Shown here: positions 38,099 to 45,093 of the stretch, one piece after another
Numbering within the stretch: the first letter of the stretch is position 1
Layout: every line of letters begins with the position of its first letter
NCBI GenBank assembly: GCA_963847945.1
Contig: CAWKBX010000017.1
Coordinates: 1 to 64,000 of the forward strand
Length of the DNA: 64,000 nucleotides
From: JANMJD01 sp963847945
GTDB taxonomy: Bacteria; Actinomycetota; Acidimicrobiia; Acidimicrobiales; Ilumatobacteraceae
Direction of reading: 5' to 3'
The notes under the pieces: generated by a model
Told to the model about the DNA's origin: nothing
The model's database searches: none
What the model saw: only the letters and a program-made list of their open reading frames with translations
Position numbers and translations under genes: made by a program

Positions 38099-38494
38099 GT
38101 GTCTGTGATCCGATTGGGCGATCTGGTCAGGCGTCGCCGGGAGGACTTGGGTCTGAGCCGGGCCACGCTGGCGAGTCATATCTCCGCGAGTCAGTGGACG
38201 TCGACCACGGTCTCGAACGAGCGGCGCTTTCGGCTCGTCTACGAGGAGATCCGCAAGATCGAAGACGGCGAACTCCATGCCCCGGGCATTGTGTTGCTGG
38301 TGTCGATGCTGCTGGAACTGGGTCTTGACGTGGGAGTACTTGCCGACTTGGTCGAGTCGCCCGACGTGGGCGAAGGCCGGCTACAGGTTCGGTGGAAGAA
38401 GCCGGTTCACATTCTCGAAGAAGAAGTCCGACGTGATTCTGTGACCAGGCACGATGGCAAGAAAGTGGTAGCTACCAGGGAAATCGTTTCTTAG
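38099..38494 (+). CDS. HTH (XRE-like) regulator whose 3' end crosses the left attachment site
   Basis: The 131-residue protein begins RLGDLVRRRREDLGLSRATLASHI, a lambda-repressor-type HTH with a 20-residue insertion before the recognition part, followed by a helical LLVSMLLELGLDVGVLADLV region. The codons from 38387 (residue 97 on) lie in the 43-bp repeat that also encodes, on the other strand, the sortase C-terminus. The last 22 residues are element DNA. Reading the same frame through the right-hand repeat instead gives a different tail ending at 52368. GTG at 38099 is the start. Confidence 0.65.
   Translation: MSVIRLGDLVRRRREDLGLSRATLASHISASQWTSTTVSNERRFRLVYEEIRKIEDGELHAPGIVLLVSMLLELGLDVGVLADLVESPDVGEGRLQVRWKKPVHILEEEVRRDSVTRHDGKKVVATREIVS
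38385..38427. other. attL: left 43-bp direct repeat of the integrated element
   Basis: It matches 52259-52301 with one mismatch (A at 38411, G at 52285). Its minus strand reads as the sortase C-terminal codons (FFFENVNRLLPPN), so it is a displaced copy of the sortase 3' end. It lies 84 bases left of the integrase stop, as expected for an att site beside int. Confidence 0.88.
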
Positions 38495-38510
38495 CCGTTC
38501 TCACTGATAC

Positions 38511-39621
38511 TCATCGTTTCTCAACGTCTTGTGTCCGTTCTGTGTCCTCCGCTTCGCCCGATAGGGCGTGCTCGAACGTCTGACGTATGCGCTCATCCTC
38601 GTTCGGCCAGAGGTGGGCATACACGTTGAGCGTCATGGCGGCGTTCTTGTGTCCGAGGAACGCTGAAACCGCCTTCACCGAGTGGTTGGCGTTGATCAGC
38701 AATGACGCTGCGTAATGTCGCAGGTCGTGCGGGGTGGCGTCGATCCCGCAACGCCGTGCGGCTGCCCGGAACTCGTTTGCCCAAAGCGTCGGCCGCAACG
38801 CCGCCCCCGACGCCGCAGAGAAGATCAGACCATCCGTTCCGAGCCGCGACGTCCTGACGTGTTCGGCCAGAACGTCCGCAACAGGTGACGCCAGCGGAAG
38901 AACCCGATTCGAGGACTTCGTTTTTGGTGGCACCAGTTTCGGAGGTGTCGGCCCACTTGACCGCGCAAGCTGGCGGTCGATCGTCACCTGTCGCTTGAGG
39001 AAGTTCACCCGGTCGATAGTCAGGCCGCAGGCTTCCGCCGGGCGTAGGCCGAGCGCCGCCGAGACGAGGACGATGGCCCGATATCGGGGTTGCACCGCGT
39101 TCGCGAGAGCCCGCACCTGTTCCGTGGTCAGCGGAGTGAGAGCGGTTCCGGCGTCTTCGTCGGTGGCGAATTTGATGTCTCTGCATGGTGACTCGACGAT
39201 CTTGCGGTCCCTGACAGCCTCATTGAAGATGGCGGCGAGGGTTCGGTAATACGTCTTGACGGTGCTCGGCTTGTGCGTGCGGCTGAGGTCAGCGACCCAT
39301 CGGGTGACGTCAGCCCGCGTGACCTTTCTCAGCTCCTTCGCCCCGAACCGTCGGCGCGATGTGGAGTCGGATGGTGTGCTCGTTCCGCGCCCGGGTTTCG
39401 GGTCGCCAGTTGGCGCTCGCGGCCCATTCGTGCGCGAAGGCGGCAACTGTGACGGTCCCAGCCCGCGGGTCGATCCAGCGGCCTTGCAAGAGGTCGCCAT
39501 CGATCGTTGTCAGGTGGCTCCTTGCGTCCACCTTCTTGCTGAAGATCTTGGAGTACTGCTGTCCGTTCGCCCGCCAACGGACCTTGTACTTCCCCGACGG
39601 CAGGCTGTCGATCGACGACAC
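38511..39621 (-). CDS. int: Tyrosine-family integrase, one frameshift as read
   Basis: The GTG at 39621 directly follows the TAG of the upstream gene. The first 90 residues (LPSGKYKVRWRANGQQYSK, then a core-binding start) are in one frame, the rest in another. Deleting one base near 39348 joins them as APTFGAKELRKVTRADV, the normal core-binding sequence, giving about 369 residues. The catalytic domain is complete: ALGLRPAEACGL (Arg I), DLRHYAASLL (His-x-x-Arg), LGHKNAAMTLNVYAH (His/Tyr). It would recombine the attachment sites. If the shift is real the element is frozen in place. Confidence 0.85.
38530..38549. repeat. Candidate integrase arm-type site, left copy
   Basis: TGTGTCCGTTCTGTGTCCTC contains two TGTGTCC heptamers separated by 4 bases. 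It lies in the 3' coding end of int. An identical 20-mer is at 52194-52213, near the other end of the element and in the same orientation. Confidence 0.6.
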
Positions 39622-40221
39622 CTACGCCCCCTTCTTGCCCTTTGTTGTGGGTTCGAGCAGACCAGCCTCCCGGGCTCGTTGGACGCGCTTCGCTGCGGCG
39701 GCCGGTGAGATGTCGAGGGCGGCCGACACCATTGTGACCGGGTTGGCACCGACGAAGAAACCGACCCTGTAGGCGACGGCCGCCCGCTCATTCGTCTCGA
39801 AACGCTCGTCGGCGAAGACCTGGGCGAGGCTCATTTCTTCCTCGGGGATGTCCGCCCACCCTGACGAAGACTCGTCGAGCCCGCCGGTCCGTGCCCAGAG
39901 ACGGTGCAGCGGGATCACTTTGACACCTTCGAGGGCGCATTGAATGAGTGCTACGACCGGCAACGCCTTGAGCAGGTCGGCCGAGATCGCCGGTCCACCA
40001 GGCGCACGCGCTACCGAGTAACCGGCGCACACGAGCCGACCTCCTTCAATTTCGAGTTGGAGAGTCGCTGAGCACCTGGGGTCTTCGAGTTCTGCCCTCA
40101 CCTCGTTGGGTGCCGAGATGATCAAGTCGTCGGTGACCCGCAGCAGGATGCCGGGCAGCGGTTCGCCTTCGTTGGCGATGCCGACAGTTCGGTGCAGGTC
40201 GAAGCTGGCGATGCGGCTCAT
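39622..40221 (-). CDS. Conserved-type HTH protein encoded directly upstream of int
   Basis: The 199-residue protein is not recognised as a whole. The C-terminal 45 residues (VTMVSAALDISPAAAAKRVQRARE) form a helix-turn-helix-like segment, suggesting DNA binding. Its stop TAG is immediately followed by the int GTG, so the two are cotranscribed and it could regulate or assist recombination. ATG at 40221 (MSRIASFDLHRTVG) is the likely start because the region further upstream is the divergent promoter zone. Confidence 0.5.
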   Translation of the reverse strand: MSRIASFDLHRTVGIANEGEPLPGILLRVTDDLIISAPNEVRAELEDPRCSATLQLEIEGGRLVCAGYSVARAPGGPAISADLLKALPVVALIQCALEGVKVIPLHRLWARTGGLDESSSGWADIPEEEMSLAQVFADERFETNERAAVAYRVGFFVGANPVTMVSAALDISPAAAAKRVQRAREAGLLEPTTKGKKGA

Positions 40222-40345
40222 GGGTCGCACTCTACCCACGCCGCGAGGAGTTGAGCAAGGTTGCGGGACATCCATGACAAATGAGTTCTCAATCGATATG
40301 ATGTCGCTGGTTACCACGTAAGCATGACAGTGAGGAGCGGCGACG

Positions 40346-40582
40346 ATGACCAACCAGCGGATGATCGACACGAAGACTCTGATGGACACGAAGACTCTGA
40401 TGGACACGAAGACTCTGTCCGAGGAACTTCTCATCCCCGTGCCGACGCTCGGCCAGTGGCGGTATCAGGGCCTCGGCCCGCGGTACATCCGGGTTGGGCG
40501 ACACGTCCGCTATCGCCGCTCCGACGTTGATGCGTGGCTTGAGTCGCAAACGCGCGGCGGGGGCCGTAATGGAGCCGTCTGA
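40346..40582 (+). CDS. xis: AlpA/Xis-like excisionase with triplicated N-terminus
   Basis: The 78-residue protein has a C-terminal part (TLSEELLIPVPTLGQWRYQG, RVGRHVRYRRSDVDAWLES) that is a MerR/AlpA-like winged HTH of the excisionase type, common in AICEs. The N-terminus contains three copies of MDTKTL from an 18-bp direct repeat (40367-40417), giving four possible ATG starts (40346, 40361, 40382, 40400). GAGGAG at 40332 best fits 40346. It is divergent from the int operon and overlaps the next gene by 14 bases. Confidence 0.75.
   Translation: MTNQRMIDTKTLMDTKTLMDTKTLSEELLIPVPTLGQWRYQGLGPRYIRVGRHVRYRRSDVDAWLESQTRGGGRNGAV
40367..40417 (+). repeat. 18-bp direct repeat in xis, 2.8 copies
   Basis: Unit GACACGAAGACTCTGATG starts at 40367, 40385 and 40403 (the last copy partial). 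It is in frame, so it lengthens the protein N-terminus and multiplies ATG codons. Confidence 0.9.
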
Positions 40583-41150
40583 CCCCGGATACCGAGCCGG
40601 GCCGGGCCTTGCGACCCGACCCGTGCCGGAAGGGATTCCACGCCATGCGAAAGCGCTGGAGAACATTGTACCCGCACAATGTTCGCAGTGCGACGGTCCG
40701 GTAGTCGAAGAACCCGCCAGACCCGCCCACCTGTCGGCCTGGTGCTTTGGCTGCTGGCGGGCGATCAAGGCCCGTCACGGCGATGAGGGCTATCACAACC
40801 GACCGGGCGAGCTGCTGGTTCACGACCGGGCCGACGGCGCGATTCAGGTCGGCGCGATGTGCCCCGAGTACGGGCCAGGGTTCGCCGTCGTTGCATGTCC
40901 GACTTGCGAGGCGACATGGGTCGACATTCCGGGCGCGGCGTGTCCGTGGTGTGCCGATCGGCTGGCCGCGCTCGTTGCCGGTCAAAGGGAAATCTTGTTG
41001 GCCGCGCCCGATATCGATAGCGAGGACGCGACCTACGCCGCGACGATGAACCGATGGGCGGATCGGTTGGAGTCGGGCATCGGAGCGGAACTGATCAGCA
41101 ACTCCGAGGCTGACGCGGCATGGTCCCGAGCGCTGGCAGGTGCGGCATGA
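40569..41150 (+). CDS. Cysteine-rich zinc-ribbon-like protein of the element
   Basis: The 193-residue protein is not recognised by family. It has four cysteine groups (CSQC, CFGC, CPTC, CPWC) typical of zinc ribbons, suggesting nucleic-acid binding, as in small primase or replication accessory proteins. ATG at 40569 overlaps the xis stop. Its own stop overlaps the ATPase start (ATGA), so it is cotranscribed with xis and the ATPase. Confidence 0.55.
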   Translation: MEPSDPGYRAGPGLATRPVPEGIPRHAKALENIVPAQCSQCDGPVVEEPARPAHLSAWCFGCWRAIKARHGDEGYHNRPGELLVHDRADGAIQVGAMCPEYGPGFAVVACPTCEATWVDIPGAACPWCADRLAALVAGQREILLAAPDIDSEDATYAATMNRWADRLESGIGAELISNSEADAAWSRALAGAA

Positions 41151-42334
41151 CCGCCGTCGATCTCCCGAAGGAACGGCCGCGCCGCCTAGTCGCGTCTGGG
41201 GTTGCGGCGGCGACCAAGCCCACCGGGCCGACGGCCCCCCGCCTCCTGGCGTTCGAGGCCGTCCCCGATCCGTTCACGCTCCCGACGCTCGAATGGCACG
41301 CCAAAGGACTTTGGGCGCGACCCACCCACGGTCAAGCGGCAGGACCGGAAAAGTCACTCAAGTCGTACGTCACAACCGCCTTCGATGTCGGTCTGGCTGC
41401 CGGGCTCCCTGTGCTCGGACGGTTCGCCGTGCCGGACAAGCAGCGGGCGCTGATCGTCGTCGGCGAGGGTGGCCGAACCCCGTTCCTTCGCCGACTCGAA
41501 CGGATCTGCACGGCGTACGGCATCACCACCCACGATCTCGTTGGGCAGCTTCGGTTCACCTGCCAGACCGCCCCGGCCGGAAGTGAGTTGTTCCGCGATT
41601 CGCTCCAGGCCGAACTTCAATCGTTCCAACCCGACCTTGTTCATATCGACCCGTGGTATGCGGTCGCCTCGGGCAACGTGGACGCACGCAACGTCTACGA
41701 CGTCGGGGCCGCCTTGGCGAGTCTTGGCGAACTCGTCGACTCGGGCGGGGCAAGCCTGCTGATCAACAACCACTTCAACCAGACCGGTACCGGTGGCGGC
41801 TTGCGTCGGATCTCGATGGCCGGGCACGCCGAGTGGTGCGACTCGTGGATGCTGCTCGATCACCGGGTGGCACCGGATGTTGCCAACGGTCGCTTCCGGC
41901 TGAAGCTCGATGTTGGGTCCCGGCAGTGGGGCGGGGGGTCGTACCACGTGGATTTCGACATTGGCCGGTTCGACGTCGACCGGAACGAGCACATTGGTGA
42001 CATCACGTGGGAGGTCCGACATGCGGCCGCCGAGGAGGTGAGCGCCGATGACCGGAACGATCAGCGTGTCGCCCAGGCCAAGGAGCTGCTGGTCAAGACG
42101 TGGACGAAACGGAAGAAGCCAACCCCTCTGACGAAGACCGAGTGGTGCGATCTGACGACGGGGATTGCAAAGGCGCTGAAGGTGGCCGCGTTCGCCGAAC
42201 TTGTCGACGAGGGTCGAATTCTGTCGACGTGGGTGCTCGAAGTCAACGCCCGCGACTGCAAGCGGAAGGTTGAGAAGTTCGTGTACCGCAAGGACTTCGA
42301 GGCCGCGACTGGGGGGTCTGAGGATGCCCCGTGA
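41147..42334 (+). CDS. RepA-like AAA/RecA-fold ATPase
   Basis: The 395-residue protein has a degenerate Walker A (GPEKSLKSYVTTAFDVGLA), followed by the typical GLPVLGRFAV and ALIVVGEGGRTPFLRRL. Walker B is PDLVHIDPWYAVASG, then LLINNHFNQTG. This is the layout of RSF1010 RepA/DnaB-type helicases found in phages and plasmids, though Walker A has E-K-S-L-K-S rather than GxGKS/T. The C-terminal 110 residues look like a winged-helix region. It probably unwinds or loads at an element origin. It is coupled to the zinc-ribbon gene and followed by iteron-like repeats. Confidence 0.7.
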   Translation: MTAVDLPKERPRRLVASGVAAATKPTGPTAPRLLAFEAVPDPFTLPTLEWHAKGLWARPTHGQAAGPEKSLKSYVTTAFDVGLAAGLPVLGRFAVPDKQRALIVVGEGGRTPFLRRLERICTAYGITTHDLVGQLRFTCQTAPAGSELFRDSLQAELQSFQPDLVHIDPWYAVASGNVDARNVYDVGAALASLGELVDSGGASLLINNHFNQTGTGGGLRRISMAGHAEWCDSWMLLDHRVAPDVANGRFRLKLDVGSRQWGGGSYHVDFDIGRFDVDRNEHIGDITWEVRHAAAEEVSADDRNDQRVAQAKELLVKTWTKRKKPTPLTKTEWCDLTTGIAKALKVAAFAELVDEGRILSTWVLEVNARDCKRKVEKFVYRKDFEAATGGSEDAP

Positions 42335-42352
42335 CGCCCAAAATATTGTGAG

Positions 42353-42517
42353 GATGCCCGGCAGTCTCAGAGCAGTTTTCGCTGACGTTGCCCGGCACTC
42401 TCGCACCCCATCTGAGCAGGGTAAATGCACCTCTTTCTGACGATGCCCGGCATTCTCCGGCATCCCCGTGTGACAATGCCTGAGAATGCCCGGGGGTTAT
42501 TAACCCGGGCATCCTCA
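42353..42517. repeat. Iteron-like GATGCCCGGCA repeats plus inverted repeat
   Basis: Direct copies of (G/A)(A/T)TGCCCGGCA occur at 42353, 42387 and 42442, and a fourth begins at 42485. The spacings of 34, 55 and 43 bases are close to whole helical turns. The fourth copy forms a 13-bp stem (one mismatch) with 42504-42517, loop GGTTATTAA. The segment lies between the ATPase gene and the small gene at 42538. It could be Rep/regulator binding sites, with the hairpin also acting as an attenuator. Confidence 0.6.
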
Positions 42518-42537
42518 GACTACCCCAGGAACACCCA

Positions 42538-42822
42538 ATGAAGCCGGCCTTCCGCCCCCAGTTCGACGGGGAACGCTGGTACCTCGACGGACCGCCAACC
42601 AAGGTCACTGTCGGCATGAGCATCGAAACCAACGGCGTCGCCCGAGTCATCGTGGAAGTTGGCGAACCGTGGATGCACGGCAGCCGCAAACTACGACGCG
42701 GATTTTCGGCACCATGCGCGCCAACGAGAACCGTCCGGCTGCAAACGCAGATGCCGCCCGAACGCAAAGCCGTGAACCGACGCGGCCGGATGCGACGAAC
42801 CGGTCGAGGCAAGATGAAATGA
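42538..42822 (+). CDS. Small basic protein of the element
   Basis: The 94-residue protein is not recognised. The first 60 residues (GERWYLDGPPTKVTVG) look like a small beta domain; the C-terminus is strongly basic (RKAVNRRGRMRRTGRGKMK). It starts 21 bases after the hairpin, with CAGGAA about 9 bases upstream of ATG. It could bind nucleic acid. Confidence 0.4.
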   Translation: MKPAFRPQFDGERWYLDGPPTKVTVGMSIETNGVARVIVEVGEPWMHGSRKLRRGFSAPCAPTRTVRLQTQMPPERKAVNRRGRMRRTGRGKMK

Positions 42823-43209
42823 CCAGAAACCCTGACGGCCCGAAAAGTGCCTGAGACGATGTATATCCAGGGGGTGGCGGGGTCCCCTCACGGGGTGGTG
42901 GGGTGGTAGGTGTGGCCTGGTGGTCGGCCTGGTCTGCCCGCTGCCGTCCTGTACGCCCGCGGTGGGGGTTACGTCAGCTCGTCGACCAGCGTCTACCGGC
43001 CGAACGCCAGCGACCGGGGTCACCACGATGCGCGAAGGCTGCCATCAGTTCCGTCCTTGTGGATAACCTTGGTGATATCTTGTGTATAACACTGTGGATA
43101 AGTGGTTGACCTGGTGGTTTGTGGGTCGTGGGTTGGTGGTCGCGTGGCTGTCGGGTCGGTGCACTTGACACATGTGGGTCGGGGGTTGTCGTCACCCGGT
43201 GAACCAAGC
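42823..43209. other. Gene-free segment with three DnaA-box-like sites; candidate origin
   Basis: No convincing gene. TGTGGATAA (reverse of the DnaA box TTATCCACA) occurs exactly at 43058-43066 and 43093-43101, with the one-base variant TGTGTATAA at 43081-43089. The surrounding 43050-43110 bases are AT-rich for this genome. The left part (42870-42960) is G-rich with GGGGTGG runs. Together with the RepA-like ATPase and iterons upstream this is a candidate replication origin of the element. Confidence 0.55.
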
Positions 43210-43446
43210 TCAGTCGTCGAGGTCTTTGCGTGATCGGGGCGGGCGCTTCGGGGTGCCATCCTCCGCCAGTCGGCCGGTGGCGATCGCCCAGGTTTGAACG
43301 TCGGGCCAGTACCAGAGGTGGCCCATCGACAGCTCGCTGACGGGCTCAGGGAAGCTCGGGTGCCGCCGCCGCCATTCGTGGACGATGCCTGCGCGGGCAG
43401 CACCTAGAAGATCAGCGATCTCCTGTGCCCCTACGAGCTGATCCAC
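43210..43446 (-). CDS. AlpA-like HTH regulator
   Basis: The 78-residue protein begins VDQLVGAQEIADLLGAARAG, a recognition helix, then FPEPVSELSMGHLWYWPDVQTWAIATGR. This is the standard layout of AlpA/HTH_17 regulators of actinobacterial elements. GTG at 43446 is chosen because GAAGG lies just upstream and a -35/-10 pair (TTGCGA, 17 bases, TACGAT; minus strand, 43527-43499) ends upstream of it. The longer open frame would start inside that promoter. It probably controls the divergent gene at 43595 and itself. Confidence 0.65.
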   Translation of the reverse strand: MDQLVGAQEIADLLGAARAGIVHEWRRRHPSFPEPVSELSMGHLWYWPDVQTWAIATGRLAEDGTPKRPPRSRKDLDD

Positions 43447-43498
43447 GTCGACCTTCTTTCCCACTGAGTTCGACCGTATGTGGTCGTATCCGAGCTTG

Positions 43499-43572
43499 AT
43501 CGTACACAGTGGTTGACATCGTCGCAATGACTGTGTATGGTCACACTCGTCAACTGTGTGTGATCACACACA
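43499..43572. promoter_or_regulatory. Overlapping divergent promoters with palindromic operator
   Basis: The rightward promoter is TTGACA at 43513-43518, 17-base spacer, TATGGT at 43536-43541. The leftward promoter is TTGCGA (43527-43522) and TACGAT (43504-43499), also 17 apart. An 18-bp perfect palindrome TGTGTGTGATCACACACA lies at 43555-43572, just after the expected rightward start point. A partial copy (TGTGTATGGTCACAC) overlaps the rightward -10. The AlpA-like protein or another element repressor is the likely ligand. Confidence 0.65.
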
Positions 43573-43594
43573 CTCATTCAACGGAGATTCCATC

Positions 43595-43978
43595 ATGAAC
43601 AGACTCATCCTCGACCCCAACGCCTACAGCTTCACCGCCATCGCCGTGCTGGCGAAGCAAGACCGCAGCGACGGTGTGAAGGCCCTGCCGGACGGTTCGT
43701 TCCCGCAGAAGACCAACCAGCTCGGCGAGTTTCAGTGGCTCGTGCAGTGCCTCGTCCAGACCGCCGACGGGAAGCCCGAAACCGCCGAAGTCACCCTGAC
43801 CGGTGCGGAGCCGAAGCTCAGCCCGCTCACCCCGATCGAGTTCGCGAACTTGATCGGCAGCCCGTGGCTGAACAACGGAAGGGCCGGGGTCGCCTTCCGT
43901 GCCGACTCGGTGCGACCGAAGAACTCGACCAACGGCAAGGCCGCTCCTGCTCCCGCTCCTGCCGGTGCCTCGGCCTAA
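43595..43978 (+). CDS. Small element protein, first gene of the transfer operon
   Basis: The 127-residue protein is not recognised. It has a compact beta-rich region (AYSFTAIAVLAKQDRSDGVK, then FQWLVQCLVQTADGKPETAEV) and ends in an Ala/Pro-rich tail (APAPAPAGASA). ssDNA-binding-like proteins with such tails exist in this position, but no motif proves it. ATG at 43595 has GGAG about 8 bases upstream. It is preceded by a good promoter and leads a run of genes up to the Tra and Rep genes. Confidence 0.5.
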   Translation: MNRLILDPNAYSFTAIAVLAKQDRSDGVKALPDGSFPQKTNQLGEFQWLVQCLVQTADGKPETAEVTLTGAEPKLSPLTPIEFANLIGSPWLNNGRAGVAFRADSVRPKNSTNGKAAPAPAPAGASA

Positions 43979-44049
43979 CCAAATCATCGAACGAACGAGG
44001 GGGTCGGGCCACGTGCTCGGCCCCCTCTGTCGTTTCAAGGAGGAAACCA

Positions 44050-44304
44050 ATGTCGAATCTGCTTCTCCCCGGTTGGCCCGCTGAGGTCACCATCCCGAAC
44101 TGCGTCACGCAGACCGCCACCCGAGCACCCGAGCGTGAAGGCCAGGCCGCCCACAGTTCGGCCCGCCTGCTCGCCGAACTCGTCGAGGCCCGTGAAGGCG
44201 ATGTCGTCCAAATCGAACGTCTGGCCCTCGTGCTCGCTGGAGTGCTCGAACATCTCGGGTTGAGCGTGGCCGAGATGTTGCGGGGTGAGTTCGATGGCGG
44301 GTGA
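44050..44304 (+). CDS. Small element protein
   Basis: The 84-residue protein is not recognised. It has an amphipathic helical middle (SSARLLAELVEAREGDVVQ). A very strong ribosome binding site (AAGGAGG) precedes the ATG at 44050. Its stop overlaps the start of the next gene. Confidence 0.5.
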   Translation: MSNLLLPGWPAEVTIPNCVTQTATRAPEREGQAAHSSARLLAELVEAREGDVVQIERLALVLAGVLEHLGLSVAEMLRGEFDGG

Positions 44305-44638
44305 CAACTGGGGCAGCTACTACGAGTCGTCGGCCGCTTGCGATCTTCGGCACGCCTATGTCGACGTTCACCAGCGCGTGCGCCGTCTTGTTCGTGATCG
44401 TGGGTTCACCGAGCAGGATCGTGCTGCGGCCGAACTCGTCGGTGTTCTTCTCCGGCGCGACGACTACGACGGCGCGCATCGTCTGGCCCTGCGTGCCGGT
44501 CTGTGCGGTCCCCTGATCGACGCCGCGTGGATTCGGCTACGTCTGGCCCTCCACGACCTCGCCGTCGAGAACGGTCAATCGGCGGTTGACGCTCGCCCGG
44601 TCCGTCGTCGGCTTCTCTCGATCGGTGCCGGACGATGA
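44294..44638 (+). CDS. Small helical element protein
   Basis: The 114-residue Arg-rich helical protein is not recognised. It starts at ATG 44294 inside the end of the previous gene and ends in an ATGA overlap with the next. No membrane segment or motif is visible. Confidence 0.45.
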   Translation: MAGDNWGSYYESSAACDLRHAYVDVHQRVRRLVRDRGFTEQDRAAAELVGVLLRRDDYDGAHRLALRAGLCGPLIDAAWIRLRLALHDLAVENGQSAVDARPVRRRLLSIGAGR

Positions 44639-45093
44639 CCGCGCCAGGAACGACCGACCGTGCCCGTGAGTTGGCGATGAGGCTGCGTCGAGGCGATCCG
44701 CTCCCTGCGCATCTTCGGGTGTGGGCTCACCGTCAACTCGGCGGGAAGTTGGAAGAGATGGTTTCCCGAGGCGATGTCGTCGGATTGTGCAAAGTGTTCG
44801 GCGCGAACCCTCGCGACTACATCGGCCGACCGAATGCTCTCAGGGCGATGTGCAAGCGCGGAGGGGTCTCGGGCGAGTTGCCCCGCGAGATGTTCACCAC
44901 GCCCGAAGCCCGTGCTGAGGCCCGTGAAGTCGGCGACGTAAAGCCGGAAGGTCGAATCTCGTTGTGGTCGAAACTCCAATCGGAGAAGAACCCTCGAACG
45001 ACCGAACGATGGGATATCGACAACGCCGGAGAGCGGACTACCACCCTTCCCGACGGCACCGTGATCGACGTCGTGACCGGAGCGCCATCATGA
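44635..45093 (+). CDS. Element protein of unknown function in the transfer operon
   Basis: The 152-residue protein is not recognised. It has a basic helical first 80 residues (RARELAMRLRRGDPLPAHLR) and a C-terminal part ending in DGTVIDVVTGAPS. It is linked by ATGA overlaps to both neighbours (44635 and 45090), so it is part of the same translationally coupled series leading to the translocase. Confidence 0.45.
   Translation: MTAPGTTDRARELAMRLRRGDPLPAHLRVWAHRQLGGKLEEMVSRGDVVGLCKVFGANPRDYIGRPNALRAMCKRGGVSGELPREMFTTPEARAEAREVGDVKPEGRISLWSKLQSEKNPRTTERWDIDNAGERTTTLPDGTVIDVVTGAPS

Noticed and set aside
38300..38500. tRNA gene as attachment site of the element
   Set aside because: I find no cloverleaf-like sequence; the repeat is coding sequence of the sortase C-terminus.
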